64,000 bases of DNA from Paraescarpia echinospica (lineage: Eukaryota; Annelida; Polychaeta; Sabellida; Siboglinidae), in contig CM034537.1 of assembly GCA_020002185.1 (NCBI GenBank), positions 11,710,157 through 11,774,156 on the forward strand, read 5' to 3'. This document shows positions 11,048-22,400 of this stretch, piece after piece (position 1 is the first letter of the stretch; each line of letters opens with the position of its first letter). The notes under the pieces are model-generated. The model did not search any database and was not told where the DNA came from. It worked only from the letters and a program-made list of their open reading frames with translations. The position numbers and the translations under genes were made by a program.

Positions 11048-11407
11048 ATGTTGCTCAAGGTTTGGGGATATCCAGAGTTTTTATTTTGTGTATGTGATGG
11101 GCGCATCTCGTCCCAAAGGGGACACGCTGCCCCAGTCTACCCCAGACGTGTTGTGTTTCTTAGAGTAGCCGGTGCTTTCTTGTTTCAGGAACTGCTACTC
11201 TTGCTGGCAGTTTGCCTTCATACAAGTGTAAGCGTGGCGTCACCGTCAGAGACATGTCTCGACTTCTGCCAGATGCTGCGTAGCCAGTGCATCAGGCAGC
11301 GGGGATGCGGCCGCAAATGGACTGAACACGAGACGAAACGTTGTGAGCAAGCATACATCACGTGTATCGCAGCATGCGTGAAGGCTTTCGGGTCAGATTA
11401 CCTTTAG
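11048..11407 (+). CDS. small secreted Cys-rich peptide (paralogue 2)
   Basis: The certain coding exon is 11189-11407. It opens just after TTCTTGTTTCAG, a strong splice acceptor, and reads ELLLLLAVCLHTSVSVA (signal-peptide core), then a mature part with cysteines C-x3-C-x6-C-x5-C-x11-C-x6-C-x3-C, identical in spacing to the gene at 1162. Shared residues include QCI, GCGRxW, EH, CE-A, AC, AFG. The exon has no Met at its start. A plausible first exon is ATGTTGCTCAAG at 11048-11059, followed by GTTTGG (a weak donor) and a 129-bp intron, giving MLLK joined to ELLLLL. The intron has no stop and its length is divisible by three, so retention would also be in frame. The stop is TAG at 11405. No AATAAA is seen close by. 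Function unknown. Confidence 0.65.
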   Translation: MLLKVWGYPEFLFCVCDGRISSQRGHAAPVYPRRVVFLRVAGAFLFQELLLLLAVCLHTSVSVASPSETCLDFCQMLRSQCIRQRGCGRKWTEHETKRCEQAYITCIAACVKAFGSDYL

Positions 11408-11699
11408 CTACATTAGGAGACGTACTAATAAGATCTTATATAACGCCGGTACCTATCTTTGTCATGGCGTTTGCTCCGTTGGTAGGGCAAGTGTTTTGGC
11501 TGCAGGCATTACGGCGCCCGTGTGGTTTTCTGCAGGATGAGACCATTAGCTTTGTGAGGCAACGGAAGAGGTTGTTCCATGTCCTTGCATGGCCACCATA
11601 TGGAACGGGCCAACGGCTTCTAGTCTCTTCCGAAAGATACAGGCAAAATGGAATGAACAACATTGCCCACGTTTCGAGACGGACGGAGGTGGATGTCAC

Positions 11700-12092
11700 A
11701 GGCGGATCCGGGGTTGGGGGGGTGTGTGGGGCAAGTGCCCCCTAGACCTTTAGAATCAGGCGTGCTCCCAGACATTTTTGAATGCCCCCCCCCAGACATT
11801 GGAATGTGTCCCCGTTTAGGTTACAATAAGCTGACGTTACAGCGAAAAATGTTCAACACCACCCCACCCCATCTTCCGATATCATCAGTCGAGCCAGACG
11901 ACGAGACAGAGGTGAAGCTGAAGATACAGTGGCAAAAAATGTTCAACAGCACCCCTACCCCTGATGTCATGATCCGACAGCGCGTTAGCGAAGTCGTGCC
12001 GAAGGTCTGGCTCAGACCACCGAATACGAATTTGCGTTGGCCGCCAGTGACATTTTTTGCCCCCCCCCCGACTATCCTCTGGATCCGTCCTT
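11700..12092 (+). mobile_element. small TIR element, copy 2 (intact)
   Basis: Begins AGGCGGATCCGGGG and ends CTCTGGATCCGTCCTT (inverted). It is flanked by GGATGTCAC (11691-11699) and GGATGTGAC (12093-12101), 8 of 9 identical, a likely target duplication of the 8-9 bp class seen with hAT or Mutator-type transposases. Its body matches the interrupted copy at 6063-10425. ORFs across it on both strands are incidental. Confidence 0.7.
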
Positions 12093-12101
12093 GGATGTGA
12101 C

Positions 12102-13245
12102 CGGAGGTGATTGTGAACCCCAATCTTCTCGATTGACGGTGCTCTAATCAGTAGACCTCTGCGTTCCACATGTAGACGTTTCCTGTTATTGTGGGAGGAA
12201 CTTTGTGCATTGTTGTATGCTGTGCGTAATGTTGATGCGTGTTATTATACCTGCCAACTTTTTTTTTAAAATCCAGAAGATCCATCAGCGGTTAAGCACG
12301 CTTCCCGTGTCGCGCTGTCTGGTCATATGTCTAAGCATACTCAACAACGAGTGATTGTAAGAGAGAGCATGTTTAATGTAACAAATAACTTGGCCTCTGC
12401 GGGACAACATAATGATTTCTGCACACTCAGCATGGACGGGAATAGTGGCTATCAAGCATTATGTTATACACATGTTTATAATTCAAAGTCTACCAAATAT
12501 CTCAAATGCGTACAAATACAAAATCAGCATGTATACTGTAATAACACTGTAAATACTTTTGGAGTAAATAAAAAAGTGCATGTCTACACAAATTCCCAAT
12601 ACATCATTGGTTTTTATCACAGAATGTCAACAGGATACCTGTCACATGATAATAATAAAACAAATCCACAATAACATAAACAGTGTTAACATAAAATCTA
12701 ACATTAGTAACACTGTAAAAAACATGCTTCAACGAATACTGTTGAAACTGTCACCGACAAAACATTGTAGGCCCTATTCATAAAACATGATAAGACTTTT
12801 CACTCGGGGAAACTGCCTAGATCGTCTGAAATGTCTGGCGTCTTCGTTAGCCAAGAAGCAACTTAATTGTGTGTGCAAATGGTGGATGATTATACTCATC
12901 CATATCATAGCCAATAGAAAGTAACCGGGTGATGAACACATTCACATATCATTTTCTATGCATGTTAAAAAACAAACTGTATATCATAACTTTGATTTTA
13001 AACAGTCTCATCACCCACAGCTCTTGCTGAATTTCATGCTACACAACACAACCATGCCAACTCAGCGGGTGTAAGACACCAGGACTGGATGCGCAATAAA
13101 TATGCTCCTGTGATTTCTGGAAGATACAACCAGAAATATAATGAAGACTTGTAACCAGAAGCAACATCATCATCTAGGATATATCAGTGCCATGTTTGTT
13201 AGCAGCTGGTATGCCCCATTAGGCAGTCTCCACTGTCAAGAGACT
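12102..13245. other. non-coding stretch / 3' flank of the NlpC/P60-like gene
   Basis: AT-rich, no convincing gene. The minus-strand 3' UTR of the four-exon gene should begin at 13245 and run leftwards. No minus-strand AATAAA was found close to the stop; the nearest ATTAAA-type hexamer (TTTAAT on plus) is near 12370. Confidence 0.4.
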
Positions 13246-14215
13246 TCAGAAGGAAGGCCGCCGTGAGACCACACTGTGTGTCTTTGAAGACTGCAGATCG
13301 TTGTCAGACTTGCTACAGTGAACTCTCGATTTGTTGTCACTGTCTTCCGGTGGAACTTTGGTCTTTTTGCCGCTGGAGCGTGCCTCTGCTGGCCTCTCAG
13401 TATCAGGACCATCTTCATTTTTAGCCCAACCTTTCTTAGATTGCACAGACCCCTGTGTCAAATTTCCTACAGAGTTTCTATTCACCGCTTTCTGAGGACT
13501 TGTTTGGCTCCTGATTGGTGCCAAATTACCTACCCCCCTTTTGCTACATTCTATATGACGCTGCATAGTTTCCCTACCAGCACTAGATAGTGATTTCTTG
13601 ATGTTTCTGTCCTTGGGTTCTCCTTTACTCTGCTGCTTCATGTTGTGTGCATTCTTGCCACTCTCCCAAGCTCTGATCTTGCTGATCTTCAAGACAGACC
13701 TCAGAGGCTTCACCCTCTGTGACATTGCATCCACATCTTCGGCACTTTCCACTGACACAGAGCTACACACAGACGACTCATCAGTTGTACCCTCTTCAAT
13801 TGTCAGCTCACTCATCTGATCTTCAGCTTTCTTGTGAGACATTCTCCTGCGTGCCGTTTCCAGCACGTCTTCTACACTTTCCCCGGAGACAGAACTGCAG
13901 AGGGAAGACTCATCACTTGTGCTTCCTGACACTGATCTCAACAGCGACAGACGTGTCTCCTTTTCCCTCACTTCAGGCATCTCGTCCTCTGCTTTCTCCT
14001 CAATGTCAGTGGGACTTGACTGCTCCGTCTTGGTGGCTGCGTCGCTGTCCAGTATGCTGGCGCTGGACTGCTGCTCAGTCAGTTGAGACTCGGCATCTCC
14101 CGCGCTCTTGTCCGACTCAGACTGACCACTGTCCTGTTGGGGCAGGCAGAACACAGAGTTCTTGCTTGGTTTGAACTTTTTTGATCTCCTCTTCCACGTA
14201 TGGTATGGACAATGG
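13246..14215 (-). CDS. exon 4 of the NlpC/P60-like gene (Ser-rich tail)
   Basis: The acceptor is GGTTTTGTTGCAG just upstream (14228-14216). Its first base completes the AG from exon 3 to AGC (Ser191). It opens HCPYHTWKRRSKK, finishing the domain, then runs 300 residues of low-complexity sequence rich in Ser, Glu, Lys and Gln. Two internal repeats, SDESSLCSSVSGESVEDV and TDESSVCSSVSVESAEDV, carry acidic serine clusters suited to casein-kinase-type phosphorylation. No hydrophobic segment. The stop is TGA at 13246-13248. The open frame continues 161 nt upstream of the acceptor by chance. Confidence 0.8.
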
Positions 14216-16427
14216 CTGCAACAAAACCGATGGTTAATTGATGTATCCAGTATGTAACAGTTTGCTACGTCAACATTTTGTGTGACCTCCGACAAGCTTT
14301 GCCTTTGCCTGCATTGCTGATAACGGTTATATACTTGAATTACATTACTATTGTTGCATGACATCTGATAAATCAAACATTACTGTATACAGTTCACTTT
14401 TAAAACTTTGCCTTTGTTTTGTCACTAAGAAAATATTGTAGACAGAATTTACACAAAATAAGATAAGATAATGCTTTATTGTCTCAACTATGAAGTTGAG
14501 AAATTTGTATCGGGTAAGAACAGACATGACTGCAATATGTACATAAAACCATTAGATAAAAAAAAAATAATAATAATAAAAAAATAAAATAAAACATTAT
14601 ATACATTGCATACACATAACCTATTCTAAATGACAAGTGACACTGTGACAGCAGGCATAATGAATTAAGTTGTTTAATGGACAGTGGCACAATGGACATC
14701 CTAAAGTTAGTTGGAAATGACACCTCAAATGTGTTTTTATGTTGCTTAGTTCAAAAATTAGGTCCATTTGAATATTAGACCCTGTATAATGTCGGCCATC
14801 TTGGATTTGAGCTGAAAAAGAGGTTTTGCCACGCGTGGATTCGGGTGGGGTTTTTTGGTGGTGAGACATACCAATGAACCCATTTCAGGTGAGAAGGCTT
14901 TATTAAAATTTTTGTCCAACCTAAATCGTTCGTTGCTGAGACTAATAGGGAAAAGTTGTTTCAGGAGAATTGTATGCAGCAAAGATTGATCTAAGAGATG
15001 TCATGCCACACTAGTAATGTAATGCACTTGTAATGCCACACTAGTAATGTAATGCACTTGTAATGCCACACTAGTAATGCACTTGTAATGCCACACTAGT
15101 AATGTAATGTATTTGTAATGCCGCACTAGTAATGTAATGCACTTGTAATACCAAACTAGTAATGTAATGCACTTGTAATGCCACATTAGTAATGTAATGC
15201 ACTCGTAATGCCACACTAGTAATGTAATGCACTCGTAATGTCACACTAGTAATGTAATGCACTTGTAATACCACACTACCCAGGGGTAGTAATGTAATGC
15301 ACTTGTAATGCCACACTAGTAATGTAATGCACTTGTAATGACACACTAGTAATATAATGCACTTGTAATGCCACACTAGTAATGTAATGCACTTATAATG
15401 CCACACTAGTAACGTAATGCACTTATAATGCCACAGTAGTAATGTAATGCACTTATAATGCCACACTAGTAATGTAACACACTTATAATGCCACACTAGT
15501 AATGTAATGCACTTATAATGCCACACTAGTATTGTAATGCACTTATGTAGACATTGTTGGCAAGGTTAAGGTTGATGGAGGTCAGGTGCATAATTTTAAT
15601 TATGACATCAGTTACCCACTGTAATAGACGTTCAGTACAAGTAATAATCATTAGCATACTGTATTCAGAATTATTGATCTAACCAAATAATAATGATACA
15701 ATTAAACGTAGATCACATGCACGCACATACCATACCTAGATATACAACCATTTAAAATGGGCTATGCAATTTCCCAAAGAACAAATCTTGCACACCAATA
15801 TACCAGACTTAACCAGAATTAGTTGAAGACGACAGAAATATGCCATTCTGGGAATGTATGGTGAAATCATGTTTGTAAGCACAAATATATTATTGACATT
15901 CAAAAGGGTTTCAATGTGCCAAGGAAGTGAATGAATGTAAATAGGCGAATGGACCTCGGCCCCCTGGATGAGATGAGAGACCAATGTGCCAAGGAAGTGA
16001 ATGAATGTAAAGAGGCGAATGGACCTCGGCCCCCTGGAGGAGATGAGAGACCAATGTACCAAGGAAGTGAATGAATGTAAAGAGGCGAATGGACCTCGGC
16101 CCCCTGGAGGAGATGAGAGACCAATGTGCCAAGGAAGTGAATGAATGTAAAGAGGCGAATGGACCTCGGCCCCCTGGAGGAGATGAGACCAATGTGCCAA
16201 GGAAGTGAATGAATGTAAAGAGGTGAATGGACCTCGGCCCCCTGGAGGAGATGAGAGATCAATGTGTCAAGGAAGTGAATGAATGTAAAGAGGTGAATGG
16301 ACCTCGGCCCCCTGGAGGAGATGAGAGACCAATGTGCCAAGGAAGTGAATGAATATAAAGAGGTGAATGGACCTTGGCCCCCTGGAGGAGATGAGAGACA
16401 GACAGACAGACAGTCAGTCAGTCAGTC

Positions 16428-16464
<37 letters not shown>

Positions 16465-19400
16465 GTAGTTTTTATTTTGACCCATATACATATAACTCAA
16501 TAAGTGAGTATGTAAAAGCATAAGCACGTGATGGTCAGGGAGATTCCCACTAAGGCAAAAAAGCCGCTCTCGTGGGAGCCACCCAGTCATAATAATGACA
16601 AGTCCTGGTGTATAAAAAGTAGCAATAATCAGTCAACAGATTAAGTCAAAGCAAGGCCTATAACATGACACCATACATGATAATGGACGACTGGTTATTC
16701 ATCCAAAGAGGTACACATAAAATATATATTCCTGTTTGTTATTCACTCATTATGGCAAATATAACAATGTTGTAATGTACATACAGGTAGATACGTCTGC
16801 AAATAATAATGTGTAACATACCTTGCAAACCCGTGTAAGCTGTGAGTGTAAACTTTATTTTTTATTAAATCAGGTGCATTATTGATAGTATGCGGCAAGG
16901 TGTATCTGAGGCTTTGCTTCGCAAATTCGTGTTGTACCCCGATTGTGTGTATATTATATTGCCCACGTGTGTTGAAATTGTGAATGCTATTGTTTTGATG
17001 AAGCAGTAAATTTTGAAGGTAAACAGGAAGTTTGTTATGTACGTATTTATAATATAGTTTTAGTTCTTGTGATTTCAATGTGTTCTACTTTTAACAATTT
17101 AAGACTTTTAAACAGTGGTTCAGTGTGAGCATTATATTTGCTTACACTAATAATTCGGACAAGTTTCTTTTGAAGTTTCTGAATTCTGTCACATTTGTAA
17201 CCCCAAGCAGTAACACCGTAGTTTAAGTGTGGCAATATCAGTGTATTGTACAATATAATCTTTATATTAAGAGGTAATAACTGTTTTAGTCTATTCAATA
17301 CACCTAACGTCCTTGAAACCCTATTTGAAATGTTGTCAATGTGATTTTTCCAGTAAAATTGTTCATTAAAAGTTATTCCAAGAAAATTTTATTGTGCCAC
17401 TATTAATAGAAGTGTTATCTATGATTAATAATGGGGAAGTCACATTTTTTCTTCTGGCTGTTTTGAAAAGCATGTACTTAGTTTTGCTTAAGTTTAGAGA
17501 TAATTTGTTAAGTTTTAGCCATTCACTAATTTTTCCCAGTTCTCTATTTATAGCAACGTTTACGTTTCCATTTTGTTCATATGTTGAAAATGAGTCAAGA
17601 GTACCTAACAGGGTGGTATCATCAGCATACATTATAAAGTTAAACTTTTGGTTGGCCTTGGCAAAGTCATTAATGTATACAATAAACAACAGAGGGCCTA
17701 AAATTGAGCCTTGAGGTACGCCAGTTTAAATATTATGCATTTCTGATTTTATATCCTCTATTTCAACATACTGTTTTCTATCTGTTACATAATTTCTAAT
17801 TAAACTTAATGCTACTCCTTTTACTCCATAATATTCTAATTTGTTTAGTAATATCTTATGATACAGGGTATCAAAAGTTTTTGAAAGATCCAGGTAAATA
17901 TTTATAGGAATTTAATTTCTATCCATGTGTGTTATTATCCTATCAGTTAATTCCAGAACAGCAAATTCAGTGCTATGTTCCGTTCTAAATCCATATTGGT
18001 TTTCGAACAAGAGATTTTGCCTTTTGAAAAAGGAATCTAGTTGGTTGTAAATTATCTTTTCAACTACTTTTGATATAGCTGGTAATAATAATATTGGTCT
18101 ATAATTGCTGAATTGGGTATTGTCACCCTTTTGAAAGATTGGAATTACTTTAGCGATTTTAAGTTTATCAGGAAAGATACCTGTAGCTAATATTTGATTT
18201 GTAATTAATGTTAATGATTTTATCACCGCTGGTTTAGCTAATTTTAGTAATCATGACGAAATACCGTCATACCCAAAACTTGTTTTTGGTTGCATATTAG
18301 CTATTGTTTTAGATATAGTTTCTTCGTCAATACTTTCAAAATTAAATGAATTACTATACTGCTCATTCAGATTATATCTGTAATTTCTGTTAATAGGATT
18401 GCTGATTTGTTTGGTCAAATTTGAGCCAATATTGGTAAAAAATGTATTAAATGTGTTAGCAATAATTGTTTTGTTTGTTATAATTTCATAATTATATATA
18501 AACAATTTAGGGAAAGTTTTCTTTTCTTGTGTTCTGGACAAAATATTGCTTATAGTTTCCCAAGTTTTTTAAATATTATTTTTTTATTTATTAAAAGAAG
18601 ATTCATAATGCAGTTGTTTGGCTGTTCGTATACTTCTTTAAGTATGCTATTATACGTTATCAGGTTAGTCCGAATTGCAACATTTTCAGGTGAATCAGGC
18701 AGGGTCATTTTGAGTTTCTTATATAATTTGTCTCTGTATTGTATTGATTTGAGCAGGCCGAATGTAATCCATGTTGATTTTTTGTGCTTGTATTTTTTGA
18801 ACTTAACTGTTTTATATGGCATGTGCTTGTTTTTTGCGCATTTAATTAATTCATGTAAAATGTTATAGTTTGTTTGGATTAGCAAAAGGCGATTGATCAA
18901 GTTTATTATAAACATCTGATGAGGTGAGTTAATTTATGAATTTGGAAATTGCATCTTGATTTTGTATGTTAATTTTAATATATTTAGGTGGTGGTTCTTT
19001 GTGGGGAACTTCGTTTAGAAAGGTAAAATATGGTTGATGGTCCGATAATTGTTTCGTTAAAATACCTGATTTTTGTGTTATTGCAGGATTGGTTAATTTA
19101 CAAAACAAGTACTCTATCAGAGTTCCATTATTATTTGAAAATCTTGTAGGGAATGTAATATGAGGGTAAAAGCTATAAGATATTAATAAATAAAAAAATC
19201 ACAAAAAACCTCTTTCATTAATTTTAAGGTTTATATTGAAATCACCGGCAATAATGATGTCCGATTTTGATTTGTCAAATGATGAGATAATTGGTGTCAA
19301 TTCGCTAAGAAACTGTTTATAATTTTCACTGAGGTCAATAAGATAAATATTTCCAATTATAATATCTTTTAAGAGCCCACCTCCACTTATGTTAATAAAT

Positions 19401-22400
19401 TGTCCTTCCCAATGTTGAAACTGATTTAGAGACAAAATAACTTTGAAATTGTATTTGTTGCTTAAGTAAATGAGTAGCCCGCCTTTAGTGCTACATGTTT
19501 TGTCTTGTGTAATGCAATGATATCCATCGATTTGTAGGTGTGATAGATCATCATTATCTGAGAGCCAGCTTTCCTGAAAGCATATTACGCTAAATTTAAT
19601 CTGATTAAGTTCCTCAAAGAAGGCTTCAATTTCGTTGAATTTTGCATTAATAGATTCTATGTTTGAGCTAAGTATGCTAAACCGTTCGTTAATTGTTTCT
19701 GCTAGTAGTTTAAAATTGTCAAGATCATAATATGTCGAATGACGTATTGGTTGAAAATCTTCATCAGCAGCCTCATTTAGCTGTAAGAGAGACCAAGGAA
19801 GTGAATGAATGTAAAGAGGTGAATGGACCTCGGCCCCCTGGAGGAGATGAGAGGCCAATGTGCCAAGGAAATGAATGAATGTAAAGAGGTGAATGGAATA
19901 AAATAACACTGTTCACAATTTTAAAGATACAACACCAGGAGCATTTTGAAATGGTAAAATATACATCCAGTTTCAAAATAAGTGTTATTGACAATTACAC
20001 CGAAGTGGGTCGAGTTGACCGCAATGCGCTTTGATGCTCAACAAGGTCCCGTTTTCTGACTTTCAACGCAGCAGACTTTCTGTTACAAATGACTATGCTG
20101 GCAAATTCTGGGTAGAGGAACAGACTAGCTCCCTTTACTACGAAGAGTTTTAGAGCAAAACGCGATAAACGCCATTTTTGAAATTTCACCCAAACCAGAA
20201 CTAAACGTTTGTTTAAACACATGTTGAGTTAGGATACTATCTAATTTATACAAAAAACGCAATAGATCCCCATGAAATGATGTACACAAAAGAGTGGTTG
20301 TTTTCAAAACATGATAAGTGCCATCCGTCTTTTTGTTTTAACCAAAATGTGATATATTCATGTTCAGCCAATCAGAACTGCTGTCAGGCACATACACTTA
20401 CGTGGAGTGGCGGCACGCGCTGTATGTATACAGCGTTTTAATAACAAAAATAATTTAAAATCATATTTTGCATAACAAATGCGCAACAAATATTTCAGAG
20501 TTTGTCACTGTTCACTATGATTTTGGATTCTAAATATATACCAACTTAATTTACAAGTTGTTATTTAAACTTTGAGAATGAAGCACAAAAGTGACTTTTT
20601 CTCAAAACAAAGAAAATGGATACATCGCGTTTTGCCGTTAAAGCCTTCATACATAGATGCACAACAAACACAGGGAGAACACACAAAAACACACACACAC
20701 ACACACCTTCGACACTGACCCTTCAGCCATGTGTCAATTGACTTGAATATGTATGTCTCCGAGTGATAGGACATGGCCTTGAAGCGGTAGCTGTCAAAAA
20801 CCTGCACTTTGCCCTTGTTCCATCGTGCCCCGATTGTCTTCACCCCATCTCCTAGCCAGATCTCCACGTGTGTCATTGAGTGCTTCTGTTTCTTCACTGA
20901 AGTAAAAAACGTAAAGGTAAGTTCTTATATAGCGCAGTATCCAGTCGTTAGTACTGCTCAAAGCACTTTACACTTTACTTCCTGGCAGACCTGTTCAACT
21001 GAACACCATCTCGACTTTTCTGGGAAGCATTCAGCCATGGTGTAATTAATGCGTGAAGGCTATTCATACAGAAATATCCACCACTGTCGATAGCCAGGTA
21101 CTCATACATACAGCTGAGTGAACTGGAGCAATGTAGAGTGAACGAACTTTCCCAAGGTTCGACATGGCAACACAGGATTCAAATCCAGGTTCTCTCGAAT
21201 GAGAATCCGAAGCTCTAGTCACTGTGCCACAGCACTCCACAATATATTTACATATCTATCATCAAATGAAATAGCACTGCACAATTTTGCTATGCCAACT
21301 GCTTTCTGTAATGATGCACAGCTAATACCAGCATGATGTAATTCACTTACTTTTAGGGTTGTGGTAGGTCGCAGAGATGAAGACAAGGTCACCGGGTTTC
21401 ATGTCCTCTTCCCGTTTCACAGTGATGGGCAGAGTGTCATACATATAGGCCTGGTTCCAAGGCCCAATGTGGAACCCAAAGTCAGACTTCAAATTCAACA
21501 TCACCCGTCGCACCAAACCACAGCAGTCCAGGAACAGCTTTGATTTATACTCGGGGTCTGAAATAGGAGAGTAACTTTAATTTTAATACTCATTACAAAA
21601 TGTTAATATTGATACATCGTAATTGTGATTCAACTTCAAGTATCAACAGTAATTTTTAGGGTGTTCAAACAATCATATTCAATGTTGTCAGTAATAACTT
21701 GCTCTCCTTAATTCAAACCAAAAACAATTTATAACAATTAATTATTAACATTATATAATTATATGCATACCATCCATTAATTTATTAACCTATTATTATA
21801 CTTATTTTATATATTTACCTCTCAAGAAATATTTTTTGCTCTGTATTTTTCAAGTTTCAAGTTTCTTCTTAAATATGTCAAATAATAATAACCAAGAAAC
21901 CGGATCATCTGTCCATTCAAGGAAACGAGTATTATTATATTTAATGGCATCTTTTATGATACTTTTTTTAGTTGCAATGCAATGCAGTGCAAACAGTATT
22001 AAGATCCATAACTGAATGACATCACAGTGAAAGAATGCTGTCTCATTCACTAGGTGGCAGCACTGGCAACAATGGAACCCACTAAAAATCTCCTAACTCA
22101 AGTATCACCCATCTAAAACACAATTAATCTTCAGCATTTTGACATGAAACATACAGTATACTTTATCAAGTTGCTGCCACCGACATGCCATTCTGCCGAA
22201 GAGATATGATGCCTTGTTTAATATAAACTTGGCTAAAACATTCATATTATCAACGGTCGCCATAGCTGCAGCAAAACAGAAGTTGAGTTAAATGACAGAA
22301 CGGAAGCAATGACACAGTTTTATTGCACACTGCTTTGTGTAACATGGCAGATATCAAACAATAGCAGTACACTAGAGGAAAAATTTATCTTGCCTAAAAA

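Noticed and set aside
11663..12169. Overlapping plus and minus ORFs of 94-145 residues
   Set aside because: They lie entirely within a non-coding TIR element that also occurs at 6 kb in broken form.
13318..14174. Plus-strand ORFs opposite exon 4
   Set aside because: They are antisense to a Ser-rich coding exon, with no domain or splice support.
15071..16340. Minus-strand repeat ORFs of 93-154 residues
   Set aside because: They are frames through 30-bp and 70-bp tandem repeats inside an intron.
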